From Desulfovibrio subterraneus (GTDB lineage Bacteria > Desulfobacterota > Desulfovibrionia > Desulfovibrionales > Desulfovibrionaceae), in the NCBI RefSeq assembly GCF_013340285.1, contig NZ_BLVO01000004.1, positions 491,736 to 555,735 on the forward strand: 64,000 bases of DNA. The letters run 5' to 3'. Of this stretch, positions 33,896 through 44,103 are shown piece by piece (within the stretch, counting starts at the first letter, position 1; the number at the start of each line of letters is the position of its first letter). The notes under the pieces were generated by a model. That model ran no database searches and was not told the origin of the DNA. It saw only the letters and a list, made by a program, of their open reading frames with translations. The translations under genes were made by a program, and so were the position numbers.

Positions 33896-34324
33896 GAACA
33901 CCTTCCAATTCAGCAGGAGCGGATACGGCTTGAACAGCCAACCAGCACACTCGCACGCCGGAAATAGCAAGTCAACGCAACGCTTAACCGTACAAAATAG
34001 TGCGCAATTCTGCGCTACTCATATCTTTTATATCTGTTTTTACCACGGATTCTGCAAAATTGCGTAATCAAGCAGTGCAATCCTACATCACAGAGAGCCT
34101 CACACCGCTAAAAAAAGGTGACATCCGCCGTAATTACGCCATATACTCACAGCATGTCGCAGAATTGTGACACAACTGAAAGCATCCAATCACACACGGG
34201 TTCCCCCTGTTGGGTTAAACCATCCAATCCCACAGCGACAGCTGCACCTGACGGGATAGTTACCGAACGGATTACCGGCAGCAGAAACAGACGCTAACAC
34301 GGGCAGCGACACGAGAGGTACCCC
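33896..34324. other. Intergenic region upstream of the ugp operon
   Basis: 429 bases without a gene; AT-rich between 34000 and 34160. A small palindrome CGTAATTACG (34129-34138) is the only clear element. It should contain the promoters for the transporter (leftward) and ugp (rightward); a Pho-box was not recognised. Confidence 0.5.
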
Positions 34325-35425
<1,101 letters not shown>

Positions 35426-35531
35426 TCAGCCCGTGGAAAAGGTGTCTTCCGCGCAGGCACGGGACGCAGGCCCCGCATGCACGGGCGGAACGGAATGACC
35501 CGAAAGGGTAGAGAAAGCTGTACGTGGGGGC

Positions 35532-35555
35532 CGTCCGGCATAGGTTTGCCGGACG
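35532..35555 (+). other. Intercistronic hairpin ugpC-ugpB
   Basis: CGTCCGGCA (35532-35540) pairs perfectly with TGCCGGACG (35547-35555) inside the 205-base gap between ugpC and ugpB. It has no T-run, so it is more likely an RNA processing or stability element. Confidence 0.5.
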
Positions 35556-35630
35556 AGATTGTGCTCTGTCTCCGATGCCGGACCGCTAGCAGGCGGCCGG
35601 CATATCATTGAACCAATCTGGAGGTTGTAC

Positions 35631-36938
35631 ATGAAACGTTTTGTTGTTGCCCTGTTCGCCGTGCTTATCATGGCTACCCCGGCCCTGGCGGAAAAGACCA
35701 AGGTCTCCTTCTGGCACGCCATGGGCGGTGACCGCATAACTCTTATCAAGGAGATGTGCGACGATTTCAACAAGGCCCATCCCGACATCGAAGTAACGCC
35801 CGAATACAAGGGCAGCTACCGCGACACGCTGAATGCGTCCATTCTCGCATTCAAGCAGGGCAAGGCTCCCAACATCGTGCATATTTTTGAAGTGGGCAGC
35901 CAGCTTGGCGTGGATGCAGGCATCTTCATGCCCTTTGAAGACACCATCAAGCCCGGCGACGATGCCAAGCTTGACGACTTTGTGGACGGCGTAGCCAACT
36001 ACTACCGCATCGGCGGCAAGTTCTACTCCGTGCCTTTCAACTCCTCCAACCCTGTTCTGTATTACAACAAGACCCTCTTCAAGAAGGCCGGTCTTGATCC
36101 TGAAAATCCCCCCAAGACCTTCAACGAAGTGATCGCCGCCTCTGAAAAGCTCAAGGCTTCCGGTGCTGCTCCCTACGGCATCACCTGGCCCCTGCATTGC
36201 TGGTTCGTGGAACAGTGGATGGGCAACCAGGGTGCGCTGCTGGCCAACAACGAAAACGGCCGTGCCGCCCGCGCCACCGACATCCTGCTCGACTCCGAGC
36301 CCATGCTCAAGATCATGACCTGGTGGAAGAAGATGTACGACGATAAACTCTTCGTCTACTCCGGCAAGGTTGAAGACTGGGACGGCGCGAACAACCTGTT
36401 CATCTCCGGTCAGGCTGCCATGCTCATCACCTCCACCTCCGACATCACCTTCATGCAGAAGGCCGCCGAAGAAAACCACTTTGAACTCGGCACCGGCTTC
36501 CTGCCCGTGGCTGACGGTTCCGAAAACTTCGGCACCATCGTGGGCGGCGCATCCCTGTGGATGACCAAGGGCCATTCCGACAAGGCCAACGATGCCACCA
36601 AGAACTTCCTGCTGTGGTTCACCAACACGGCAAACGAAGTGCGCTGGCACAAGGGCACCGGCTACTTCCCCGTACGCAAGTCCGCCGTGACCGAGCTTGA
36701 AAAGGAAAACTGGTTCGAAAAGAACCCTGCCTACGCAGCCGCCTTCAAGCAGCTTATGGCAACCAAGCCCGTGCGTTCCACGCAGGGCGCCATGCTCGGC
36801 ATGTTCCCCGAACTGCGCAACATCGTGACTGACGCCGTGCAGAGCATTCTGAACGGTGCCGACATCAAGGCCACCATGAAGGATGCAGACGCCCGCGCCG
36901 ACAAGGCACTGGAACGCTATAACCGTTCCGTGAAGTAA
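35631..36938 (+). CDS. ugpB: Glycerol-3-phosphate-binding protein, UgpB type
   Basis: The 435-aa periplasmic solute-binding protein has a signal peptide (cleavage after ALA, residue 20), then VSFWHAMGGDRITLI, EYKGSYRDTLNA and VHIFEVGSQ, which are the hallmarks of UgpB (WHxM, YKGxY, YEVG). It captures glycerol-3-phosphate or its diesters for the UgpAEC transporter. GGAGG precedes the ATG. A strong hairpin directly after the stop may protect this mRNA segment. Confidence 0.92.
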   Translation: MKRFVVALFAVLIMATPALAEKTKVSFWHAMGGDRITLIKEMCDDFNKAHPDIEVTPEYKGSYRDTLNASILAFKQGKAPNIVHIFEVGSQLGVDAGIFMPFEDTIKPGDDAKLDDFVDGVANYYRIGGKFYSVPFNSSNPVLYYNKTLFKKAGLDPENPPKTFNEVIAASEKLKASGAAPYGITWPLHCWFVEQWMGNQGALLANNENGRAARATDILLDSEPMLKIMTWWKKMYDDKLFVYSGKVEDWDGANNLFISGQAAMLITSTSDITFMQKAAEENHFELGTGFLPVADGSENFGTIVGGASLWMTKGHSDKANDATKNFLLWFTNTANEVRWHKGTGYFPVRKSAVTELEKENWFEKNPAYAAAFKQLMATKPVRSTQGAMLGMFPELRNIVTDAVQSILNGADIKATMKDADARADKALERYNRSVK

Positions 36939-36952
36939 CAACCCGCATCCCG

Positions 36953-36983
36953 CGGTGCGGGGAACACAACGTTCCCCGCACCG
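36953..36983 (+). other. 13-bp hairpin after ugpB
   Basis: CGGTGCGGGGAAC and GTTCCCCGCACCG form a perfect 13-bp stem with a five-base loop just downstream of the ugpB stop, with no T-run. Such structures after binding-protein genes stabilise the upstream message. Confidence 0.7.
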
Positions 36984-37006
36984 TCCACCCGTGCACAGGA
37001 TAGACC

Positions 37007-37888
37007 ATGCAGCCAGTGTTCAAGCGCCACGGAACAGCCTTTCTGCTGCTTCTGCCCACTCTTGTCATACTGATATTCTTTCTGTACCTGCCCACCATCC
37101 AGACCTTCATCATGTCTCTGTATCAGGTCGGATTTCTCGGGCTTTCAAAGATGTTCGTGGGGGTGGAGAATTACCAGATAATCTTCACCGAGCCGGAATA
37201 CCGCGACATCATGGTCAACACGCTCGTGTTCGTGCTGGGCAGCGTTTCTCTCAGCATGGCTCTTGGGCTGGCCTTTGCAGTGCTTGCCAACGAAAAGGTC
37301 ACGGGGGCGCGCTACTACCGCCTGCTGCTCATCTGGCCCTATGCCCTGCCCCCTGCCGTGGCGGGTGTCATCTTCCTGTTCCTGTTCTCTGCACAGGTCG
37401 GCATCATCAACTATTTCCTCGGTCTCATTTTCGGCATTACTCCCGACTGGCTCGCCGACCCCGAGCTCGCCATGACCGTGGTCATCCTTTCCACGGTATG
37501 GAAGAACGTGGGCTACAACGTGGTGTTCTATCTGGCAGCCTTGCAGAACCTGCCCGGTGACGTGCTCGAAGCCGCGACCATAGACGGTGCAACAGGCTGG
37601 CAGCGCTTCTGGCGCATCACGTTCCCGCTGCTGTCACCCATGACTTTTTTCCTGCTCATCATGAACACCATTGCCGCGTTCTTCGACGTGTTCGCCTTCA
37701 TCGACCTGATCACCAAGGGCGGCCCCAGCAACGGCACAACCGTCTTCATCTACGCCATATACAGAGACGGATTCGAATACTTCAAGTCCGGCCTTGCGGC
37801 CGCGCAGTCCGTGTTCCTGTTCCTGCTGGTGGTGGTTCTCACCGTGCTCAAATTCAGACTGCAGAAAAAAGTGCATTACGCCAACTAG
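37007..37888 (+). CDS. ugpA: ABC permease, UgpA type
   Basis: The 293-aa inner-membrane permease has six helices and the EAA loop that contacts the ATPase (LQNLPGDVLEAATIDGATGWQRFWRITFPLLSP). It belongs to the CUT1 sugar/glycerol-phosphate group and pairs with the next gene product. It starts 68 bases after ugpB and ends nine bases before ugpE. Confidence 0.92.
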   Translation: MQPVFKRHGTAFLLLLPTLVILIFFLYLPTIQTFIMSLYQVGFLGLSKMFVGVENYQIIFTEPEYRDIMVNTLVFVLGSVSLSMALGLAFAVLANEKVTGARYYRLLLIWPYALPPAVAGVIFLFLFSAQVGIINYFLGLIFGITPDWLADPELAMTVVILSTVWKNVGYNVVFYLAALQNLPGDVLEAATIDGATGWQRFWRITFPLLSPMTFFLLIMNTIAAFFDVFAFIDLITKGGPSNGTTVFIYAIYRDGFEYFKSGLAAAQSVFLFLLVVVLTVLKFRLQKKVHYAN

Positions 37889-37897
37889 GATACCGCC

Positions 37898-38716
37898 ATG
37901 CGCAAAACCAAGCACCTGTTCACGCACCTTGCCCTTGTCATCGTCGTATCCGTTGTTGCGGCACCGGTCATCATGGCCATTCTCTTTTCCACCCAGACTC
38001 CGGCGCAGATATACAGCTATCCGCCCAAGTTCACCTTCGGCACGGCCATGCTGGAAAACTATGCATCCGCGTGGAACCAGTTCCATCTGGGCAAGTACAT
38101 GCTTAATTCGTTCATCATCGCCGTTGCGGTCACTACGGGCAAAACCATCCTTGCCTTCACCTCTGCTCTGGCGCTGGTCTATTTCCGCTTTCCCCTGCGC
38201 AGCTGGGTGTTCATCTTCATTCTGCTCACCCTCATGATGCCTACGGAAATCATGATCGTTTCGCTGTTCGAAATCGTCACCGGCCTTGGCTGGGGCGACT
38301 CATACGCAGCACTCATTGTTCCCTTTCTCGCATCGGCCACCGGCACCTTCCTGTTCCGGCAGCATTTTCTGCAAATTCCGTCCTCTCTGCTTGATGCCGC
38401 ACGCATAGACGGCGCAGGCCCCATCCGGTTCGCCTGGTCCATCCTGCTGCCCATGTCGTCCAACGTCATCGCGGCGCTTACGGTCATCCAGTTCGTGTAT
38501 ATGTGGAACCAGTACCTGTGGCCTCTCATTGTCATCCATGACAGTTCCATGCAGGTAGTTCAGGTGGGTCTGCGCATGGTCTTCGGCGGGCAGGATGCCA
38601 CCAACTGGGGCATCGTCATGGCCGGTGCCATCATCACGCTCATGCCCGCGCTGGTGACCTTCATGCTGCTGCAGGAACAGTTCAGCCGCGGCTTTGCCCT
38701 GAGTCAGGAAAAGTAG
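37898..38716 (+). CDS. ugpE: ABC permease, UgpE type
   Basis: The 272-aa second permease has six helices and the EAA loop LQIPSSLLDAARIDGAGPIRFAWSILLPMS. With UgpA it forms the membrane channel. It is the last gene of ugpCBAE; no ugpQ phosphodiesterase follows, and no clear terminator is seen before the next gene. Confidence 0.92.
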   Translation: MRKTKHLFTHLALVIVVSVVAAPVIMAILFSTQTPAQIYSYPPKFTFGTAMLENYASAWNQFHLGKYMLNSFIIAVAVTTGKTILAFTSALALVYFRFPLRSWVFIFILLTLMMPTEIMIVSLFEIVTGLGWGDSYAALIVPFLASATGTFLFRQHFLQIPSSLLDAARIDGAGPIRFAWSILLPMSSNVIAALTVIQFVYMWNQYLWPLIVIHDSSMQVVQVGLRMVFGGQDATNWGIVMAGAIITLMPALVTFMLLQEQFSRGFALSQEK

Positions 38717-38800
38717 ATATCGATTTGTTCTATACAAAAACAGGATCAAGATAAATATTACCTATGCGACAGCAACGGGCTACGCGGATATGCTCATTAC

Positions 38801-39781
38801 ATGTTCACGTCCTCTGACCATCATGCCCCGACCGATCGGACCGATCAGATCAGCCCGACAGACCGGATCGGCCTAGCCGATCGGACCGGCCGGACAGACC
38901 GGATCGGCCAAAACGACCGTACCGTCAGCACAGGCACGCCCCGCGACGCAGCTGCCGGATTCTCGACTGTGCGCGTGGAAACCGTGCATGAAAAAGGGTC
39001 CGGCACCTTCAATGAAGATGCCTTACTGACCCAGCACCCTCTGTTTGCGGTCTTTGACGGAGCATCAAGCCTGAGCGGCCAGCTGCACGCGGGACACAGC
39101 GGAGCATGGTGGGCGGCCAACCTTGCGCGCGCGACCTTTGAAACCTGCTCGCACGCCGGTCTTTCCCTGCGGGAGACGGCCCTTCTGGCCAACACGGCCA
39201 TAGGCAGCAGAATGGAACGGATGGGAGTGGATGCGGAGAACCCGCTGAACCGCTGGTCCGCAAGCATGGCGGCCTTTCGCATCACCGGTAATACGCTGGA
39301 GTACGTGCAGACAGGCGACAGCCTTATCATGTGCATCACCGACGACAGCTTTTTTCTGCCCGCCCCTTACGTGCACCACGACAAGGAAACGCTCTGCAGA
39401 TGGAAGGAGCTGAGCGAGGCTGGCGAGCAGAATGTCCGGCAGTCTCTGTATGAACAGATATGCTCGGTACGGACCAAGATGAACCGCACCTACGGCGTGC
39501 TGAACGGCGAAGTGCAGGCAGCCGACTTTCTGCAATACGGCCATGTGCCGCTTGCGGGCATACGGCAGATTGTGGCTTTTACGGACGGCCTGCATCTGCC
39601 CACGGCGCATCCGGAACAGGGCGCAGACTTCAGCACAGCAGCAGGCATTCTGCGTACCCGCGGCCTGCGCAAGCTCCACGAACAGATCCGCACGATTGAA
39701 TGCACGGATGCGGACTGCCGTCTCTATCCCCGCTTCAAACAGCACGACGACATCGCTGCCATTGCCGTTCACCTTGCCTGA
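38801..39781 (+). CDS. PP2C-family Ser/Thr phosphatase
   Basis: The 326-aa soluble protein shows PP2C motifs in order: NEDALL (71-76), LFAVFDGASS (81-90), TGDS, FTDGL and HDDIAAIAVHL, so the main metal-binding aspartates are present. It would dephosphorylate serine/threonine-phosphorylated proteins; the partner kinase is not in the window. The first ~45 residues are a DRT/DRIG repeat encoded by a short tandem DNA repeat (38830-38920). No good ribosome site precedes ATG 38801, so the true start may be further inside. Confidence 0.82.
   Translation: MFTSSDHHAPTDRTDQISPTDRIGLADRTGRTDRIGQNDRTVSTGTPRDAAAGFSTVRVETVHEKGSGTFNEDALLTQHPLFAVFDGASSLSGQLHAGHSGAWWAANLARATFETCSHAGLSLRETALLANTAIGSRMERMGVDAENPLNRWSASMAAFRITGNTLEYVQTGDSLIMCITDDSFFLPAPYVHHDKETLCRWKELSEAGEQNVRQSLYEQICSVRTKMNRTYGVLNGEVQAADFLQYGHVPLAGIRQIVAFTDGLHLPTAHPEQGADFSTAAGILRTRGLRKLHEQIRTIECTDADCRLYPRFKQHDDIAAIAVHLA
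38830..38920. repeat. Short GACCGGATCGGCC-type repeats in coding DNA
   Basis: Several imperfect copies of (GA)CCG(A/G)TCGG(A/C)C encode the N-terminal Asp-Arg-rich tail of the PP2C protein. They indicate slippage growth, or that the frame here is not really translated. Confidence 0.6.
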
Positions 39782-39862
39782 TTTCCCGATGACGTCCGGG
39801 TGATTCCCCTGTTACTTGCAGCGCATGGACGTGCAGGCTACGCCTGCCCTGCCCTTGTATTG

Positions 39863-41314
39863 TTACTCCGCATTATCCAGAATGGACACTGTCCACTGCA
39901 GCGCATCGTTGGAAAGCTCTGCCGCACGTTTGAGGGGAATGCCCAGCCAGTTCGCCTGCTCTGTGGAAGCGTTCCATCGGGCTTCTTCCAATGCGGCAAG
40001 AAAATCGAGCACATCGCGGACAAAATTCTTTTTCCCGCAGTACGCATCCTTGATGACCCCATCGAGGGGCAGCTCGGCAACCAGCTCAGACATGGAACGA
40101 CCGAGCAGGGAATCAAGGCGCGAGAACAGGCCGATCAGAAACATGGTTTCCGGTCCGTAGGTGGTAAGCAGCCCCTCTTCGGCCAGCAGGAACAGAAAGC
40201 GCGCCCGCTGCACCGACCAGAACGAAACCTCCCGCGCACTGGGGGTGGGGTTAAGGTCTGCCAGCAGCACCACCATGAGCCAGTGGCGGATAACCCGCTC
40301 GCCCAGCATCACAAGCGCCTGATCCAGCGCACGCACAGACTGCCGCAACCCCACAGATGGGGAATTCACATACCGAAGCAACCGGTAACTTAACGACACA
40401 TCCTTCTTGATGAGGTCCGCAAGCCGCTGAACATCGTACGAACCGTGCAGTTCTTTCACGATATCAAGCTTCACCATTTCTGCAGAAGAGACCTTGCGAC
40501 CGGCAAAAATCTCGGGCCTGCCGAAATAGTATCCCTGAAACAGGGCAAACCCCATGGAACGGCAGAGCGAGTGCATCTTCTTGCTTTCCACCTTCGTCGC
40601 CAGCACCTGCACGGGCCACTTGCGCAGCTCGCTGACCAGAGGATAGAGTTCGCTGGTCTGCAAAATGGAAACATCTACCTTCACCACATCCATAAGGCCC
40701 AGCAGTTCATCAATACCTGTCTGTCCGGTGTAATTATCCATGGCCAGCATGTAGCCTTGTTCCTTCAATGTCTGCAGAGCCTTTACAAGCCCCGGCGAGG
40801 CTTCGGCGGCTCCCACCAGTTCGGGAATACACCGGTCTGCCGGCAAAGCCAGCATCACGTTATCCTTGAGCAGCCCTTCAGGGACATTAATCATGATTCT
40901 GGAGTTCGGCGGAAGCCAGTTGCGGACCATGCTGAAACCATCGGCAATAACCCGCGCGGAAGCCTGCGCAGGATTATCAAACTCCGCCCTTCCGGCATCT
41001 GCGCTGTGCCGGAAAAAGAGCTCAAAGCCCCACACCTGACCGTCGCGGTCAAACACAGGCTGGCGTGCGGTGAATATGGGTTCATAACATGCGGCAACAG
41101 GTGAGCCGCCTGACGTCCCGCCTGATGTCCCGCCTGACGTCCCGCCTGATGTCCCGCCTGATGTCCCGCCTGATGTTCCGCCTGATGTCCCGCCTGACGT
41201 CGCGCCTGACGTCGCGCCGGATGTATCACCTGACGAGCCGGATGGTGCAGAAGAAGATGCCCCCGATGATGTGTCTGCGGCTAAGGTAGTTGAAGGTCTA
41301 TCGGCGTTAGTCAT
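39863..41314 (-). CDS. EAL-like/HDOD signalling protein with SGGT repeat tail
   Basis: The 483-aa protein has a Ser/Gly/Thr repeat N-terminus (about 15-70), a degenerate EAL domain (about 75-275; the catalytic EAL reads ELF in WGFELFFR) and a C-terminal HDOD domain (about 285-460). This YuxH-like architecture usually lacks c-di-GMP phosphodiesterase activity and acts as a signalling adaptor. The repeat tail is eleven SGxT-type units encoded by a 12-bp minisatellite and could vary between strains. It is convergent with the PP2C gene. Confidence 0.88.
   Translation of the reverse strand: MTNADRPSTTLAADTSSGASSSAPSGSSGDTSGATSGATSGGTSGGTSGGTSGGTSGGTSGGTSGGTSGGSPVAACYEPIFTARQPVFDRDGQVWGFELFFRHSADAGRAEFDNPAQASARVIADGFSMVRNWLPPNSRIMINVPEGLLKDNVMLALPADRCIPELVGAAEASPGLVKALQTLKEQGYMLAMDNYTGQTGIDELLGLMDVVKVDVSILQTSELYPLVSELRKWPVQVLATKVESKKMHSLCRSMGFALFQGYYFGRPEIFAGRKVSSAEMVKLDIVKELHGSYDVQRLADLIKKDVSLSYRLLRYVNSPSVGLRQSVRALDQALVMLGERVIRHWLMVVLLADLNPTPSAREVSFWSVQRARFLFLLAEEGLLTTYGPETMFLIGLFSRLDSLLGRSMSELVAELPLDGVIKDAYCGKKNFVRDVLDFLAALEEARWNASTEQANWLGIPLKRAAELSNDALQWTVSILDNAE
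41105..41230. repeat. 12-bp coding minisatellite
   Basis: The unit GGCGGGACATCA, with GAC and GCG variants, is repeated about ten times in frame and encodes the SGGT/SGAT units of the EAL/HDOD protein. Copy-number changes would add or remove four residues without a frameshift. Confidence 0.9.
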
Positions 41315-41354
41315 CAGGCTCCCCCAGAATGGTTCCGGTACACTGAAAATAGTA

Positions 41355-42587
41355 TCAGTAAATATTCGTTTTTTTGTTTACGAGTGCAGTATAGCAAATA
41401 TCCACCCGCTTGAACACAGCCCGCCATGTATACCTGTCCAAAACAGCTGTAACCTCCCCTGAAACAGGAGGATGTTCTTCTGCACGCGTCAGGCGCACCA
41501 TTTCGCAAAGAGCGTCTGCCAAAGCTGCGGTAAACGCCGGTTCATCGTCGGCAACCGGGGTATCCGCTCCGTGCAGGCGCGGCAATTCCACCATGCGGAG
41601 CACGGTTTCCGGCAGTCCGGCAAAGGCCTCTTCCACCCCCGGCAACCGTGTGGAAACAAGGCGGCACCCGCAGGCAAGGGCCTCCAGCATGACAAGGGGC
41701 AAGCCCTCGAACATGGAAGGCAGAACAAATATGTGGGCCTGCTGCATAACCTGCGCAAGCGCCTGATGGTTCAGGTTGCCGTGCACAACCACCCTGCCGC
41801 CCAGGGCTTCCGCATGACGCAGAATGGCCGCCTGTTCATCGCCGCTGCCAGATCCGCACAGGTCGAGCCTGACATTGCCCGAAAGGGATTCGACGGCGCG
41901 CAGCAGCCATGGCACCCCCTTGGCTGCGGAAAGCTTGCCTGCATAGCAGATGCGTACCGGAGGCAGCGGCTCTCTGACGGCACAGCTGAAAAGCTCTTCG
42001 TCGTACCCCGCACCGGTGACGTGCACCTTGTCCGGCGATATTCCGTAAAGCTCGCAGATATCCCTGCGCTGCATTTCGTGCAGGGCGCACACGGCATCAA
42101 GCCCGCGACACCCTGCCAGCACGCGCGGGCGGAGATGCGGGTTCGTCCTGAACTGCCGCAGGTCGGACCCGTGGCTGCTCGCCATGACGGGATGCGAGGG
42201 AAAGAGCCGGCGGGCAAGAGAAGCCGCCAGCCACAGATGATTCACATGGATGATGTCCGGCCGGAAGGTGTTTACGGCCTCCTGCATCCGCATGGCAAAG
42301 CAGGCTTCATAGGCGTTCAGTTCGGCATCAGAAAGGTCGCGGAACCGGACCGAGGGATAGGGCATGACATCGCTCATACCGGCAACGGCATGGGGCAGAT
42401 CTTTCCCGAAGCGGACAAAGAAGGAGGTTGCGCAGGCTTCGTGCGCAGGAGGATTGAATCTGTCCGGCACGCCCGCAAGCAGGGCATTCTCATGCCCTGC
42501 AGCGCGTGCCTGACGCATCATCTGCGTAATATAGACCCCGCTCCCCGTCTGCTCGGGACGCTGGGAAAGAATATGCAATATCTTCAC
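41355..42587 (-). CDS. GT4-type glycosyltransferase
   Basis: The 410-aa enzyme has a GT-B fold: N-terminal MKILHILSQRPEQTGSGVYITQMM and C-terminal nucleotide-sugar site with VLPSMFEGLPLVMLEALACG, the E-x7-E motif of retaining GT4 enzymes. It transfers a sugar to an unknown acceptor (polysaccharide, lipid or protein). It lies 73 bases after the sigma-54 response regulator on the same strand and could be transcribed with it; no polysaccharide cluster surrounds it. Confidence 0.9.
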   Translation of the reverse strand: MKILHILSQRPEQTGSGVYITQMMRQARAAGHENALLAGVPDRFNPPAHEACATSFFVRFGKDLPHAVAGMSDVMPYPSVRFRDLSDAELNAYEACFAMRMQEAVNTFRPDIIHVNHLWLAASLARRLFPSHPVMASSHGSDLRQFRTNPHLRPRVLAGCRGLDAVCALHEMQRRDICELYGISPDKVHVTGAGYDEELFSCAVREPLPPVRICYAGKLSAAKGVPWLLRAVESLSGNVRLDLCGSGSGDEQAAILRHAEALGGRVVVHGNLNHQALAQVMQQAHIFVLPSMFEGLPLVMLEALACGCRLVSTRLPGVEEAFAGLPETVLRMVELPRLHGADTPVADDEPAFTAALADALCEMVRLTRAEEHPPVSGEVTAVLDRYTWRAVFKRVDICYTALVNKKTNIY

Positions 42588-42660
42588 GTTGCGGCCTCCT
42601 CACTCATTCTGCCCGCTTTGAACGGAACAGGCAATGGCAGGCCCGCAACACCGGACCGGA

Positions 42661-44097
42661 TTACTTATACGAACCCGCGTCAATATCCAGCCGGGCAAGT
42701 ATTTTCTGCAGCGCAACGCGCGACAGACCGGAGACACGGGCAGCCTCGGAGATATTACCGCCCGTTGCGGTGAGCAGATCACGCACATACCGGTTGGTAA
42801 ACTCGTCAGTCACACGCCCCTTTGCCTCCTTGTACGGTTCGGGCATACCGCCCGGAATCGCAGCCGTTCCGGCGACAATATTGCCTGAACGGGTACCCTG
42901 CTCCACCTGCGATACAAGGGTCATGTCCACGGAATCCTTTGTGCAGAACACGACAAGGCGGCGGATATAGCTCTGCAGTTCGCGCACGTTGCCGGGCCAC
43001 TGCTTGGAGGCGAGAAAAGCCACCACCTCTGGAGAAATTTCCTTCTCTTCCAGTGCCATGTCGCGGCAGGCCTGACGCAGGAAATAATGCGCAAGCAGGG
43101 GAATGTCTTCCATCCGGTCCCGCAGGGCAGGCACGGTGACCGAAAGCACATTCAGGCGGTAGTAGAGGTCTTCGCGGAACTGGCGGTCCGCAATGCGGGC
43201 TTCAAGATCCTGATTGGTGGAGGCAAGCACGCGTGTGGAAACGCCTATATTGAGGTTGGCACCCACAGGGCGGATCTCGCCTTCCTGCAACACGCGCAGC
43301 AGCTTGGTCTGGATATTCGACGAAATATCGCCGATTTCGTCCAGCAGCAGAGTGCCGCCGTCCGCAGCGGCAAAAAGGCCCTTGCGGTCCTGATCCGCGC
43401 CGGTAAAGGCACCCTTCACATGGCCGAACAGTTCGCTTTCCAGCAGATGCTCGGGAATGGCCGGACAGTTCACCGCCATGAAAGGTTTGGCCGCACGGGG
43501 GCTCATGCGATGTATGAGACGGGCCACCACTTCCTTGCCCGTGCCGGATTCGCCGCGGACAAGCACCGTATAATCGGAATTGGCCACGGCCTGAATGGCA
43601 TAGCGCAGACGCTGCATGGCAGGCGATTCACCCACCATCTCGCCTACGGCAGCCGAATCAACCAGTGCCCGCAGGCGCTTGTTTTCGGTAAGCAGGGCGC
43701 ACCGCTCAAGGCCCTTCTGCACGATATGGAACAGCTGGTCGGGTTCCACAGGCTTGGTAACGAAGTCATAGGCACCCATTTTCAGGGCTTCCACAGCCGT
43801 TTCAATAGTACCGTGCGCAGTCAGCATAACCATGCAGAGATCCGGCTGCTGTTTGAACGCCTCGTGCAGAAGTTCCATGCCGGTCATTTCCGGCATGCGC
43901 AAATCAGTCATCATGAGGTGAAAATCGCCGCTGGCAAGTCTTTCAAGTGCCGCACGGGCGCTGTTAGCCATCTCCACGCGAACATTCTTGAAACGACCGG
44001 TTATCAGGCGCATGAGGCCGCGTGCAAAATCCTTCTCGTCATCGACGATGAGAATGCCGAGCCCGATCTCGGAACCAGTCATCGGTGCTTCCGCCAT
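42661..44097 (-). CDS. Sigma-54-dependent NtrC-type response regulator
   Basis: The 478-aa regulator is complete: receiver with phosphoacceptor Asp65 (LMMTDLRMPEMTG) and Lys115 (FVTKPV), AAA+ domain with Walker A GESGTGKE, GAFTGA loop and LLLDEIGD, and a Fis-type C-terminal helix (NISEAARVSGLSRVALQKIL). It lies six bases after the heme-c kinase gene, its obvious partner. A sigma-54-like promoter with an inverted repeat upstream precedes the operon (48964-49096), so autoregulation is likely. Confidence 0.95.
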   Translation of the reverse strand: MAEAPMTGSEIGLGILIVDDEKDFARGLMRLITGRFKNVRVEMANSARAALERLASGDFHLMMTDLRMPEMTGMELLHEAFKQQPDLCMVMLTAHGTIETAVEALKMGAYDFVTKPVEPDQLFHIVQKGLERCALLTENKRLRALVDSAAVGEMVGESPAMQRLRYAIQAVANSDYTVLVRGESGTGKEVVARLIHRMSPRAAKPFMAVNCPAIPEHLLESELFGHVKGAFTGADQDRKGLFAAADGGTLLLDEIGDISSNIQTKLLRVLQEGEIRPVGANLNIGVSTRVLASTNQDLEARIADRQFREDLYYRLNVLSVTVPALRDRMEDIPLLAHYFLRQACRDMALEEKEISPEVVAFLASKQWPGNVRELQSYIRRLVVFCTKDSVDMTLVSQVEQGTRSGNIVAGTAAIPGGMPEPYKEAKGRVTDEFTNRYVRDLLTATGGNISEAARVSGLSRVALQKILARLDIDAGSYK

Positions 44098-44103
44098 AAT
44101 TGC

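Noticed and set aside
41105..41230. CRISPR array
   Set aside because: The 12-bp units are contiguous, in frame and without spacers; it is a coding minisatellite.
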